From Pararge aegeria (Eukaryota > Arthropoda > Insecta > Lepidoptera > Nymphalidae): a stretch of 64,000 bases of DNA. Below, one piece after another: positions 40,701 to 50,110 of the stretch. Position 1 is the stretch's first letter; the number at the start of each line of letters is the position of its first letter. Where the stretch lies: contig NC_053201.1 of assembly GCF_905163445.1 (NCBI RefSeq), forward strand, positions 9,496,001-9,560,000. Direction: 5' to 3'. The notes below the pieces were generated by a model. The model searched no databases, was not told the DNA's origin, and saw nothing but the letters and a program-made list of their open reading frames with translations. Made by a program: the position numbers and the translations under genes.

Positions 40701-43602
40701 ATAGGTTAATATTTCGCTTGTTGACAGCATTGACCTGAAGCGATAGTTAAATTTCGGAGGTTCAACTTTGTTATCACCCCTCCACAGATCCAATATACAA
40801 GTTACAGATTATACTATGACAATACACACATCGCAATCTAGCCCCAAAGTAAGCGTAGCTTGTGTTATGGGTACTAAGATAGCTGTTCAATATTTTAATG
40901 GATATAATACACATAAATACTTATAATATACAGATAAACACCGAGACACTGAAAAACAATCATGTTCATCACACAAACATTTTCCAGTTGGGGGCCATCC
41001 ATAAAGTACGTCACACGTTAATGGGGAGGGAGGGTATCACCGAAGTGTGACATCGTGTGACAAGGGGCATGGGGGTCAATACTTTTGTGACGTCACATGT
41101 TAAAATTTAAAATACTAAAACGCAAAGTTTGGATGTGAATTAAAAATTTAAAAAATTTACGAACTTGATCTATATTTATTAATAATTTAGCATTCTCGCT
41201 ATGCGATAATCTCTCATGCAACGTCATTTAACTTCTAGAGCGGCGTTGTAATGCAAGTGAGACACTCAAATTCACGACAATTTTGAATGGTAACGATTTA
41301 AATAGGTTTAAGTCGTCGGCGAGTGCTCGCTCGCTTTTCTATCGTTCCGCACGTCGGTTGTTTGCGAGACCTTCGACAAGTACTACTTACTTACTATGAA
41401 AATAGCTGTTTTCTCTCGATTATTTTTAAATACATACATAAATTTAAAAATTGTGTGACGTCACATCAGGAGGGGGGGGTTATAAAAATGTGACAACCTG
41501 TGACAAGGACGGGGGGAGGGGTTCAAAAGTCCTAAAATTCGTGTGACGTACTTTATGGATGGCCCCTTGTGGGAATCGAACCCACGGCCAAGGACTCAGA
41601 AAGCAGGTCGCTGCCCACTGCGCCAGTCGGCTGTCAGTCGGTTGTCAAGAATGAAGTAGACTATCTATAATGATTATTTACTCTTCTATTAATTGATATT
41701 AATATACTTTTTGGTACAGTAGTTAGTATTTTATGTTGTTTATATAGTTAAAACATATATATAAATATTTTTTTTATTATTTATACTGGCTGGTTATCCT
41801 TAACACAGATAAAATCTAGCTAGTGCATATGTTATTTATTATCGTTTATTTTATTACCAGACTTTCTGTTTGTATGTGCAATAAAGACTTTTTCTTCTAT
41901 GTTCTAGTAAGGAAATGAGGTCCTGAGTTCTCACCAGCTTTGCTTTGGAGAGCACGTTATGCTGTCAGCCCCGGTTATATAAATAATCACTAACCAGTAA
42001 TAGTTAAAGTCTATCAACTCACATTAGAGTAGTGTGGTGGGCCTACACTTCAAAATCTCTCTATTTTATTAAAGAAGAAGCCTGACCCAGTAGTGGGAAA
42101 TTGATAGGCTTATGGTGATTATTTTCTACATGTTTTATACCATAGAAAATCTAGCTTGATGGAAATAATGAGGTATGGCCTTCACGCATTATATTATATG
42201 CATACTACACCGCCTCGATTGAAATGAAAGCATTGGAAAATGAGCTTTATTTTATTTTACATTACGCAAAGTTTCCTATAAATGTGTGCCAGTAGTATAC
42301 AACTTGTAACCGAATTACGAAATAATGTTTAAGAATTTATAAGTATATTTTATGAGGAATCATTCTGTAAACATTTTTAATTAAAAGAAGCATATTTATT
42401 TTTCCATACACGCGAATTCAAAACATTCCAAGTGTTTGCTTATGACAACCCTATTGAAAATAAAATACCGACACACGCATAGTACCTACGCTACGCGACG
42501 CGTACCTCATAAAGTGACAGGAGTCACATGATTTTAATTTTGTATGTGACATTAGGGCGGTATCTGATTTCATATGAAAACTATGGCAGTTGTTTACTCA
42601 AAAACTTATAGGTTTTCGCTTTCATGGATAAGTCTCAGAGACAGTACATAATGTATCTCTAAAGCCTGGGAAGTATTATTTCGGTTTTTATTTACACGTT
42701 GTGTGACGTGTGATCCACAATAACACAACACTTTACGGCACAACTTCCCATTCTAACTTCCCAACTTATCCTAACTTAATATCATAAATGCGAAAGTGTG
42801 TTTGTTTGTTTGTCTTTTCTTTACGCCCTAAGTCAGCAACCAATCAGCTTGAATTTGGGCATAGAAGGACGGATACTAAAATAGGCGACTTTGTATCCCA
42901 TGAAACCAGATTCCCTCAGAATTTGTATAAAACCACAATAAACGCGAATGAAGAATATGAGCAACAATCAACTAGTAAGACATGAAGCTCAAGTTTCAAT
43001 GCTTTATTAAGGGTCGAGTTAGTGTCAAGCCCTTGTCCATTGTATCCAAAGGTTGCATGGTTGCCTTTAAAACTATAATCATCATCATAATGTCAACCAA
43101 TCGACGTCCACTGCTGGACATAGGTCTTATGTAGGGAGTTCCACAATACACGGTCCTGGGCCGCTTGCCTCCAGCGGCTCCCAGCGACTCGTCTGATGTC
43201 ATTTGTCCGCCTCGTTAGGGGCCGAACTACGCTGCGATTACCGGTGCGGGGTCGCCATTCCAGCACCTTAAGACCCCAACGTCCATCGGTTTTCCGAGCT
43301 ATGTGCCCTGCCCATTGCCACTTCAGCTTCGCAACTCGCTTATCTTTGTCGGTAACTCTAGTTCTTCTGCGGATCTCCTCATTTCTGATTTGATCACGTA
43401 TAGATATTCCTAGCATAGCCCTCTTCATCGCCCGCTGAGTGACTCTGAGCCTTCTTATTAGGCCCATATTTAACAGAAAACTATACATACTGGCAATGGT
43501 AGGGTTTCTTAGTAAAACATTTTATACCAGACTCAAGTATCCAATGAAGAAGCAGCTAGCACGAGGGCTGGCCCTGAAGCCGCATTTTCTGGCGACTCTC
43601 AT
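34502..43602 (-). CDS. Four-pass membrane protein gene 2 (five coding exons, 249 aa, PPxY tail)
   Basis: Spliced model on the minus strand: 43602-43528, 39341-39255, 38000-37749, 36693-36561, 34704-34502. Membrane segments lie near residues 16-42, 113-136, 143-162 and 171-192. Loop cysteines are Cys48 (GFQCD) and Cys104 (ACYP). The cytosolic tail is longer than in gene 1 and carries PPSY at 211-214, then a charged end rich in Lys and Glu and terminating in three Gln. PPxY motifs bind WW domains of Nedd4-type ubiquitin ligases and occur in the tails of LAPTM4/5 lysosomal proteins (family knowledge), so endolysosomal sorting is plausible but unproven. Introns total about 8.4 kb and hold SINEs, a TIR element and a palindromic MITE. 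Confidence 0.85.
34755..34840. repeat. Short repeat shared with 17155-17240 (inverted)
   Basis: Contains GAAGTGTACAAAGGAAAGCT TATCTCT. The reverse complement with close identity occurs just past the stop codon of gene 1 (17155-17240). Here it lies in intron 4 of gene 2. Confidence 0.55.
35918..36185. mobile_element. pogo/Tigger-like MITE
   Basis: Ends CAGTGGACCCCCGGTAGTCC GGC and GTCGGACTACCAGGGGTCCA CT are inverted. The inside repeats the AATCCGAC / GTCGGATTA motif. TA flanks fit the Tc1/mariner superfamily. It lies in intron 4 of gene 2. Confidence 0.65.
36561..36693 (-). CDS. Gene 2, coding exon 4
   Basis: 44 codons plus one base, opening KDPEPIRMFL after TCTTTCCAG and ending FKIADI plus T before GTACGTATTT. 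It encodes membrane segment 3 and the start of segment 4. Length, phase and the 10-base donor are identical to exon 4 of gene 1. Confidence 0.85.
36705..36880 (+). repeat. Interspersed repeat with GCGCGCGCACACCG
   Basis: TCTTTTGGCGCGATGGAGTG AATTTTTACGATGCGCGCGC ACACCGACACC. The same block occurs at 52980-53060. It lies 12 bases upstream of exon 4 of gene 2. Confidence 0.5.
37555..37742. repeat. Local direct duplication of about 86 bp in intron 3
   Basis: GAGATGTTACAATACACGCG AGGTATGATGACATTTTTAT (from about 37584) recurs from about 37668 with few changes, both followed by TTGA-CCAGTTGAGCAAAAAA. The second copy stops 8 bases before the donor of exon 3 of gene 2. Confidence 0.7.
37749..38000 (-). 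CDS. Gene 2, coding exon 3
   Basis: 84 codons in phase 0, opening LRAVQWKWLD after CTGTTTTAG and ending VGAVHK before a GTTAGT donor. It contains HGFYPFPL, ENQPACYPGM and membrane segment 2 (DILYFLVNAVWLKF). The motif skeleton LRAVQW-W, HGFY-FPL, CYP-M, YFL-N--WLKF is shared with gene 1. Confidence 0.9.
38130..38360 (+). repeat. Retroposon H, sense copy
   Basis: Ends CTTGAAATAAATGAATTTTG AATTTGAATTTGAG with GAGCAACTGCTGAGTTTCTT GCC upstream. It starts near exon 3 of gene 2, inside intron 2. Confidence 0.6.
39255..39341 (-). CDS. Gene 2, coding exon 2
   Basis: 29 codons in phase 0, IASLVAIGFH to QCDVSKES. The acceptor is TTTTCGCAG and the donor AGC/GTGAGT. It completes membrane segment 1 and carries loop Cys48. 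It is equal in length and phase to exon 2 of gene 1. Confidence 0.88.
39397..39540. mobile_element. Palindromic hAT-type MITE, left end lost
   Basis: Right end CACCACTG, followed by GAAATAAC. The left end lacks CAGTGG and follows GCAATAAC, a 7 of 8 match to that flank. Inner arms CTCCAGTACGAGTTATAAA are typical. It lies 56 bases upstream of exon 2 of gene 2. Confidence 0.65.
39684..39922 (-). repeat. SINE A copy, diverged
   Basis: Reverse-oriented tail CCATCTAGTTTCAAAGTAAG, body with extra sequence, and B-box complement GTGGGAATCGAACCCC at the end. Confidence 0.65.
39985..40235 (-). mobile_element. Helitron-like relic
   Basis: Begins TAACTAGCTTATGCCTGTGA CTTTAACGGG, a diverged reverse form of the CCGCGAC-type end, and ends with CACTTTTACATGG. 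Confidence 0.35.
40280..40576 (-). repeat. SINE B copy
   Basis: Reverse-oriented: CCCATCACCCACCCACTACA, GTCCACCACGTTGGCCCAGT, TTTTCCTTCACCGTTGAAGC, TACCCATTGAGCGATTACCG C. Confidence 0.7.
40811..40990 (-). repeat. SINE A, left part (interrupted)
   Basis: Tail TAGCCCCAAAGTAAGCGTAG through CATTTTCCAGTTG. It stops at 40990, where a TIR element is inserted, and resumes at 41567. Confidence 0.75.
40991..41566. mobile_element. 576-bp TIR transposon derivative inside SINE A
   Basis: The terminal inverted repeats are identical over 27 bp (start GGGGCCATCCATAAAGTACG, ending TCACACG). The insertion duplicates TTG (40988-40990 and 41567-41569), a 3-bp duplication compatible with Harbinger-type transposition, though the family is not confirmed. 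Interior subterminal motifs are GTGTGACATCG / TGTGACGTCACA. No transposase ORF. Confidence 0.85.
41567..41636 (-). repeat. SINE A, right part
   Basis: TTGTGGGAATCGAACCCACG GCC to TGCGCCAGTCGGCTGTC, completing the head. Confidence 0.75.
42320..42710. repeat. Low-copy segment shared with 8870-9230
   Basis: Longer version of that segment, with an added GCTACGCGACGCGTACCTCA TAAAGTGACAGG block. It lies in intron 1 of gene 2. Confidence 0.6.
42776..42990 (+). mobile_element. Helitron-like 5' fragment
   Basis: AATATCATAAATGCGAAAGT GTGTTTGTTTG then TACGCCCTAAGTCAGCAACC, as at 18838. Confidence 0.45.
43085..43475 (-). pseudogene. RTE-like LINE reverse transcriptase C-terminus
   Basis: One open minus-strand frame of about 125 codons: RLRVTQRAMKRAMLGISIRD, KLKWQWAGHIARKTDGRW, VLEWRPRTGNRSV and VQQWTSIG. 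This is the standard C-terminus of RTE-clade LINEs. It is 5'-truncated but nearly intact, so probably a young insertion, and lies in intron 1 of gene 2. Confidence 0.85.
43528..43602 (-). CDS. Gene 2, coding exon 1
   Basis: 25 codons, MRVARKCGFR to CFFIGYLSL. The exon begins at 43608 after TTATTTTTACAG, giving 6 bases of 5' UTR before the ATG. The donor CTG/GTATAA is weak, as is the donor at the same position in gene 1. An RTE-type LINE fragment begins about 50 bases downstream, inside intron 1. Confidence 0.78.
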
Positions 43603-44149
43603 TTTGATCTGTAAAAATAAATTATCGTCTGAGCGTAACATAAAAAAATATTTGTGAATATATTAACTTTCTGTCGTGTGCAATAATGAACGCTTTATTG
43701 CACACCAATTGTAAATATAAAATAACTACTGTATAAATACGAAAGTACGCGTGATTTCTTGCACGGATATGATTATTTATAGCCTACTTTTTATCCACTG
43801 CTTAATAGAAATGCACAGTTATATAGGGCAGATATTTATTTACTTTAATTCAATTAGTACCTCCACCTTGACACCAATTACACTAATTAAATACATAGCA
43901 GATTAAAACGAGGACAAAAAAAAAGAAAATACAAAAATAAAAACGTAAACAAAAAACATAATTATAACAATACAATTAACTTTACAATAGTTTTATACCT
44001 ACTAGAAATTATACTATCTTCTCGAAAAATCAAAAAATATGTATGGATGTATAGATATGGATGTATATAGGTTAGCTATAACCCTAAAAGGTTAGCCCTC
44101 AAACATTTAAACCGCATCATCACTCCACCAGTTTCCTAAAATAGGGTTC

Positions 44150-44410
44150 ACATCTTCATCATCATCATTATTATCATTACCGGAATGAGAAGGGTTTATG
44201 TTAAGTTTGTATTGAGTGAGAACATTATGAATAACTCCCAGGCATGTAGATTCCACGGGTTAAACAAAGTGATATTTAATTGTTTAAAAACGCGCATAAC
44301 TCCGAAAAATATGCAATATGCAGCGGTGGTTAGGAATGTGGTTAGGAATTCGGCTTTAATTTCGAGGGGCCGAGCTCGATCCCAGCATGCACCACTAACT
44401 TTTCTAAATA
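44150..44410. repeat. SINE B pieces in opposite orientation
   Basis: Minus-oriented CATCATCATCATTATTATCA TTACCGG with GAGAACATTATGAATAACTC CCAGG, then plus-oriented TTAGGAATTCGGCTTTAATT TCGAGGGGCCGAG. Two inverted partial copies. Confidence 0.5.
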
Positions 44411-44639
44411 ATAGTAATAATAATAATAATTGTTTCATTCAGGTAAAACCCTGAAAAAACCCTTTTACTCAATATAAACGTAAAAAAAGTAGCAAAGTAT
44501 TTTAAAAGATCTAAAAAATTATAAATGAAATGAAAACAATTAAAAAAAATACAAATAAAATATTATAAATTACCCCAAAAGACGGTTCGTACACGTATAA
44601 CCTACTATTTACGGTTTCCGTCGCGATGCAACGCAAGCC

Positions 44640-44840
44640 AGCTCTTTACAATAGGATTTCTGAGTTACGTGCGTTTTAAGCAATCAATTGCTTCAACGGC
44701 GAAGGAAAAAAACGGCATGCCCGAGAGTTGTCTATAATGTTCTCAAAGGGGTGTAGAGTCCACAGCCTAAACCCTTCTCATTGTAGGAGATCCGTGTCCT
44801 GTATGTAGTGGGTCGGTAATTGGTTGATATGATGAATGGG
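44640..44840 (+). repeat. SINE B, 5'-truncated copy
   Basis: TGAGTTACGTGCGTTTTAAG CAATC, GGCATGCCCGAGAGTTGTCT, AACCCTTCTCATTGTAGGAG ATCCGTG. Confidence 0.65.
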
Positions 44841-45234
44841 AGGCTGAATCCTAACCACTAGTTTATCATGGCTGTAGCAAAATAGTATATGCTCTTATCA
44901 AAAATCAATGCCAGCTGTCGTTTGTTTTTGCAGCTGGTGATAAACGTGTTGAATATTAATAGGTAAGTACCAAATGAGTCAAGCTCGGTATACGTACCTA
45001 CGTATTTTAAATACACGATTAAAATAATATGGTGGGTTGTTTAAGTGACCATTTACCTACACAATGCATCGATACATATTAATTGAATGGTAGATATTTA
45101 CCTACTACGGTTATCAATAATTAATGATTGTTTAATGGCATTTTTAATGTATTTGATGAAGAGCTAATTTGGTGCCCAAAAAAAATATGACTATTATAAT
45201 AATTTATTTAATTTTAACCCTTAGCATCATCAAT

Positions 45235-45490
45235 AGCCTGTAACAGTCCGCTGCTGGGCAAAAGGCCTTTCCCAATGGAAGTGTTTGCCATAATCACCAA
45301 GCTGGGCAGACAGGTTGGTGATCGCAGTAACACTGAGAACGCTGGTTCCCGTTCTCCTTTATATTTAACGGAGAACGGGAACCAGCGTTGGCTGTTGGTG
45401 TCTTACAAGGCGACTAATACCATTAGTCGCCTCGTACGACACCCAACGGGGAGAGAAAACGACTGTATTCTGATCTTCAGTCGCCACACA
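45235..45490 (-). repeat. Repeat G with two perfect hairpins
   Basis: Repeat G body (ACCAAGCTGGGCAGACAGG). Inverted duplications: 45338-45357 with 45370-45389 (20-bp arms, AACGCTGGTTCCCGTTCTCC) and 45408-45418 with 45422-45432 (AGGCGACTAAT). Other copies lack both. Confidence 0.7.
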
Positions 45491-45906
45491 CCCTTAGCTT
45501 ACCTGGCGGTAAATAGTTACACATTATGCCTGGTACGTCTCTCAGACTCTTATTTTCCAAATAGTGTTGTTTTTCTCTTTTTATCGCACTTTAATAAATC
45601 GGCTTGCAATAAGAGGAATTAATACGAAAGCTTTTTCAACCTGGAGAGTAACTGGGGTTGCCAATATTTCTTTCTATAAATTTTATTATGTTATCCGTCC
45701 TAATACATTTCCTTGGACGCTAAGAAAAAAAATTACATTAAAAACTATTAATGGTTTTTAAATATTTTACCTTTACCTACTCCATAAAAACTATTGTAAA
45801 CAAAAAATAGACTGCAAAACTTTGGGGAGACTCTTAATTTATATTGTGTTTAGTCTAGGTAGTCTTCTTCATTTTTCTAAGGCTTTACTTTAATAAATAA
45901 ATAAAT

Positions 45907-46152
45907 ATACTACGACAATACACACATCGCCATCTAGCCCCAAAGTAAGCGTAGCTTGTGTTATGGGTACTAAGATGACTGATGAATATTTTTATGAATA
46001 ATATACGTAAATAAATAGCAACATATATATAAACACTCGGACATTGAAAAACATTCATGCTCATCACACAAACATTTTCCAGTTGTGGAAATCGAACCTA
46101 CGGCCTTGGACTCAGAAAGTAGGGTCGCTGCAAACTGCGCCAATCGGCCGTC
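45907..46152 (-). repeat. SINE A copy
   Basis: Preceded by AATAAATAAATA. TAGCCCCAAAGTAAGCGTAG to CGCCAATCGGCCGTC. Confidence 0.75.
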
Positions 46153-46658
46153 TAATAGTACTTTGCGCATTTAAATATTGACGATTCAGATAAATGTGGT
46201 TCAGTTATTCTCACAAATGTATTGTGTTTTGCGACGTCGAGTGTTTCGTAATATTAGCTGGCTGTTACGAAATGAGGACGGTTTATAGTTACCACAACGG
46301 TTTGCGTACCGGTGTGGGTCTGACAGACCCTACTAGGCTTGCCAAGGGTCAGCCGTGCCTATGATTATCATTCCCCTGTGTCGTAATGTTTGTTTTCGTC
46401 ACAGGGAATCAAAGTCATTGTTCACTTATCACCTTTCTACGTTTTATGTCCTCATGAATACTTGTTCGCGATATCGATTGGATGATTGGTTGTATCTAGA
46501 CAACGCTTTATACACTTTATAATGGCCCTACCCATAGAAATCTTAATTACAAGACACAAGAAATATTGTGTATGCGTCACCTTGTCGCCGCGAACGAGAC
46601 TCGGACCACTCGAATTTTAACCAAACATGGTAAAAATAGAAATGTATGACTCCCAATG

Positions 46659-46701
46659 TATGAAATGTATGATACGGATGTATGAAATGTATGATACGGT
46701 C
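46659..46701. repeat. Short tandem repeat, 22-bp unit
   Basis: TGTATGAAATGTATGATACG G repeated twice in tandem, with one base difference. Confidence 0.6.
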
Positions 46702-46849
46702 GCTGTTTGACGTTTTTCGGCAATCAGTATTTTCTATACTTTTAGTGTTATTTCTATGGTCCTACCTAATATTATCCCCGTATATATAGTTTACAGAGTA
46801 CAGACTACAGAGTACATAACCTATAAACCAGCTTATGTATATGTTTGTT

Positions 46850-47032
46850 GTACCACCTACTTATTTCTTATAACATTTTCTTGTATGCCTTTGGTTGCCT
46901 GGAAGAGATCGCTGTTTAGCGATAAGGCCGCCAAATTGTACGTTCTACCTTATTGTGCTGTTGTATTTGTATCTCTGTAAATTTTCTCTGTGGTGTACAA
47001 TAAAAGTGTATTCATTCATTCATTCATTCAAA
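46850..47032 (+). repeat. Jockey-like LINE 3' end
   Basis: GGTTGCCTGGAAGAGATCGC TGTTTAGCGATAAGGCCGCC and TGTGGTGTACAATAAAAGTG followed by a CATT repeat tail (CATTCATTCATTCATTCA). Confidence 0.6.
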
Positions 47033-47569
47033 CCAGCTATACTCCAGTTACTAATATGAATCCAGTGGGTCTCTCTTATACTAAATGATTATAGTTTGAC
47101 TGTGGTATTCCGTAACAGGAGCATTGAGTTGAGTCGGAGATTTTGTTATAATAACAAATGACGGACCAAGGCGATGCCACTCCTAACGGTAAGTAGAAAT
47201 GTATGCTTTTAAAAAGATCAACACTTCGCTGGGCAAGGAACATGTCCTATAAAGCACAGCTGTATGATGTGTCCATAGACCCGAAGCGTAAGTATGTTAA
47301 GATTTATGTGCCTTCAATACCGGCATGACCTTCAGACCGTAAAAAAACAATTGCTTGGCGGCAGAAATATGCCTTGCGGTAGTACAGAGTACTTCCCCGG
47401 ACGAACCGAGTCACTAAAAGCTCTATTATTAAAACTTTCCATTATAATCGTTAATAAATGTGTTGACATTGATTTTGTATATCAAAGTAAAATTTTAAAT
47501 GTCGAACCTTTATATGAAAGGATTATGGATTCCGATTTATGTAGTAAATAAATAAATAAATAAATAAAT

Positions 47570-47869
47570 ATACTACGACAATACACACATCGCCATCTAG
47601 CCCCAGAGTAAGCGTAGCTTATGTTATGGGTACTCAGATGACTGATGAATGTTTTTGCGTATAATATACATAAATGCTTATAATATACATATAAACACCC
47701 AATACTAAGAACACTGATGAGTATTTTTATGAATAATATACATATAAACACCCAGCCACTGAAAAACATTTATGTTCATCGCACAAACATTGTCCAGTAG
47801 TGGGAATAGAACCCACGGCCTTGGGCTCAGAAAGCAGGGTCGCTGCCCACTGCACCAATCGGCCGTCAA
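47570..47869 (-). repeat. SINE A copy with internal duplication
   Basis: Preceded by a (AAAT)n tract. The body segment with ATAATATACAT-AAACACCCA is present twice (about 47660-47705 and 47730-47762), lengthening the copy. Confidence 0.7.
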
Positions 47870-48004
47870 GGGTATCTCATAAACGCCTTATAAAATTATT
47901 GTTAGTATAATTCCTGAAGATTTTATTCTGATTTCCTTATATCCTATTGTCCATCAATAGGAATGGATATTGGTTGGAGTTTTTTTAAAGGTTTTAATGT
48001 GGCA

Positions 48005-48440
48005 TATTGAGCTATGTGGTGACGGCGGGTCAGAATACAAGTGACACCACCCCCCCCCCTCTTCCAGGGGGTGTTGAAGCGACTAAGGGAATATAACCCT
48101 GAAAAGGCAGCAGCGAACCCGTGCCGCTGCTACCAGTGGCGTGCATTGAGGGTATGCACAGGGTATGCAGATGATATAAAATGAAGAAAATCTCCAGCAT
48201 GAGTTATAAATACTTGAGGGTAGGCTTCTTATAACTCTTACAATGCCTATCCTTAAGTTTTTTATAACTCGTACTGGAGATTTTCTTTATTATATATCAT
48301 CTGAATACCCTGTGCATACCTTCAATGCATGCTACTGGCTACTACCATCACCAATCCGTCTGCCCACCGCGGCGTGGTGATATGGACAAACCATCCAACC
48401 CTCAAGTACGTCTTTGGTTGCCTTTAGTCCACCAGTGAAC
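48005..48440 (+). repeat. Repeat G, split by a MITE
   Basis: GTGGTGACGGCGGGTCAGAA TACAAG, a C-rich tract, CAGCGAACCCGTGCCGCTGC TAC, then a MITE (48134-48337), then CCATCACCAATCCGTCTGCC CACC. Confidence 0.6.
48134..48337. mobile_element. Palindromic hAT-type MITE
   Basis: Ends CAGTGGCGTGCATTGAGG and CTTCAATGCATGCTACTG. Flanks GCTGCTAC and GCTACTAC are an 8-bp duplication with one change. Confidence 0.82.
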
Positions 48441-48484
48441 TATTTAAGGCTCTTGATGTCGAATATGGCACTATGACTCGTGAT

Positions 48485-49050
48485 ACCTACTTATAGTGAG
48501 TCCTAGATCCAGTATAAGAGTACACCGCTTTGTAACAAATAACTACTTGTACTGTTCCCATTTATGGAATAGCTCTGCCAAGTATCAGCTAGATGCCCTG
48601 GATTCGGTGGATCGCCGTGCTAGAAGGCTCATCGGTGACCTAGCCAATAAAACACTTCAGAGTTTGGAACATCGTCGCAAGGTTGCGTGCCTTTCGGTGT
48701 TCTATAGGATATATTTCGGAGAGTGTGCTCAAGAACTATTTGATCTAGTTCCCTCCTCGCCTTTTTATCATCGAACCGCGAGGCACTGTAAAGAACTGCA
48801 TCTCTACGTGGTCGATATACCGCGGACGCGTACGAAGCGCTTCGCATCTTCGTTTCTGATCCGCACCGCTAGGATCTGGAATGCTCTTCCAGCTTACATT
48901 TTCCCCAGTTCCTACAATATGAGTACCTTCAAATCAAGATTGAATAGGCATCTTCTAGGCAAACGCGCTCCACCTTAGGCTGCATCATCGCTTACCATCA
49001 GGTGATTGCAGTGAAGCGCTCGTCTATAAATATAAATACAAATCTAGTTT
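48485..49050 (+). pseudogene. CR1/Jockey-like LINE reverse transcriptase C-terminus
   Basis: An uninterrupted 160-codon frame (48496-48978, TAG) with YCSHLWNSSAKYQLDALDSV, RRARRLIGD, HRRKVACLSVFYRIYFGEC, RTARIWNALPAYIFPSSYN and TFKSRLNRHLLG. This is the classic C-terminus of non-LTR reverse transcriptases. A short 3' UTR with CATCATCGCTTACCATCAGG and a TATAAATA tail follows. 5'-truncated, so inactive, but undamaged where present. It lies in the inferred 5' UTR intron of gene 2. Confidence 0.88.
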
Positions 49051-49189
49051 TTCACTTTATTGTCACTGTCAAAATAACCGTGACATTAATGAAGAATTAT
49101 AACTAGCCATAAGGAACGTCTGGCATAATATTTAAAACAATAACAACTTTTAACTATATAATGAGCGATACATTTTCTTTTGGGAATAT

Positions 49190-50110
49190 GTTTATCCAGC
49201 ACGGATGGCGTTGGCAGGAGATAATAATTTTACCCCCGATTATATCCACTGACAAGGGATAAAAACTTGTTCACCCACGGCCCACCAATTCACGACTCGC
49301 TCGCATGGGCAGGAGACAAAAATTATGTTTCCTGACAGGGGATATAATTAAAGTATTCACCTGCTGAAGCACGGGAACATGGAATAGGAGAGGTTTACAA
49401 CCGTTTATTACTACACATATATTATTTTGATATTATTTCCACTTGTGCAGCCGTGCAGTAGTGCTAGCATAGGCAGGAGACAAAAGTTATATCCCCAGAT
49501 TATATCCCCTGATAGGGGATATAATTAAAGTATCCACCTGGAGGGCTAGCATGGGCAGGAGACAATTATCTCCCCGGGAAAGGATATAAATCTATCATCT
49601 CCCACAGCTTTATCAACTCTCAAAGCACTGGCGCACATGTGGAAATAATATATATGTATTAATAAACGGGGGTAAACTTCTCCGTTTCCATGTTCCAGTG
49701 ATTTAGCAGGTGGGCAAGTTAATTATATTCCTTGTCAGGGGATATAATCGGGGGATATAATTTTTATCTCCCGCCCGTGCTAGCCCTGCTGCAAAGCACG
49801 GGAACATGGAATAAGAAAAGTTTACATCCGTTAATTAGGTATTACACATATATTATTTGGATATTATTGCCACTTGTGCGTCAATGCTCGGACAATTGAT
49901 AAAGCTGTGGGAGAAGATACATTTTTATCCTTTCCCCGGGGAGACAATTGTCTCCTGCCCATGCTAGCCCAGCAGAGGGAAAAAGTTTGAGTGTACCTCC
50001 GTATAATATGACACATGTATTATTTGCATATTATTTTTACCCGGGTGTGAATAAAACTGTTGAGAATATAAAAAGGAAATCTTTTTACCGTGGAGAAAAA
50101 TGTTAACATC
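49190..50110. mobile_element. Cluster of GGGATATAAT palindromic elements
   Basis: One element (about 49547-49972) is a long inverted repeat with ends CTAGCATGGGCAGGAGACAA T / ATTGTCTCCTGCCCATGCTA G and arms containing CACAGCTTTATC and CATGTTCC. Partial copies precede (49190-49440, 49440-49547) and follow it (to about 50110). The core motif is TGTCAGGGGATATAATC. Confidence 0.65.

Noticed and set aside
48629..48847. 72-codon minus-strand ORF
   Set aside because: Shadow of the plus-strand LINE reverse transcriptase frame.
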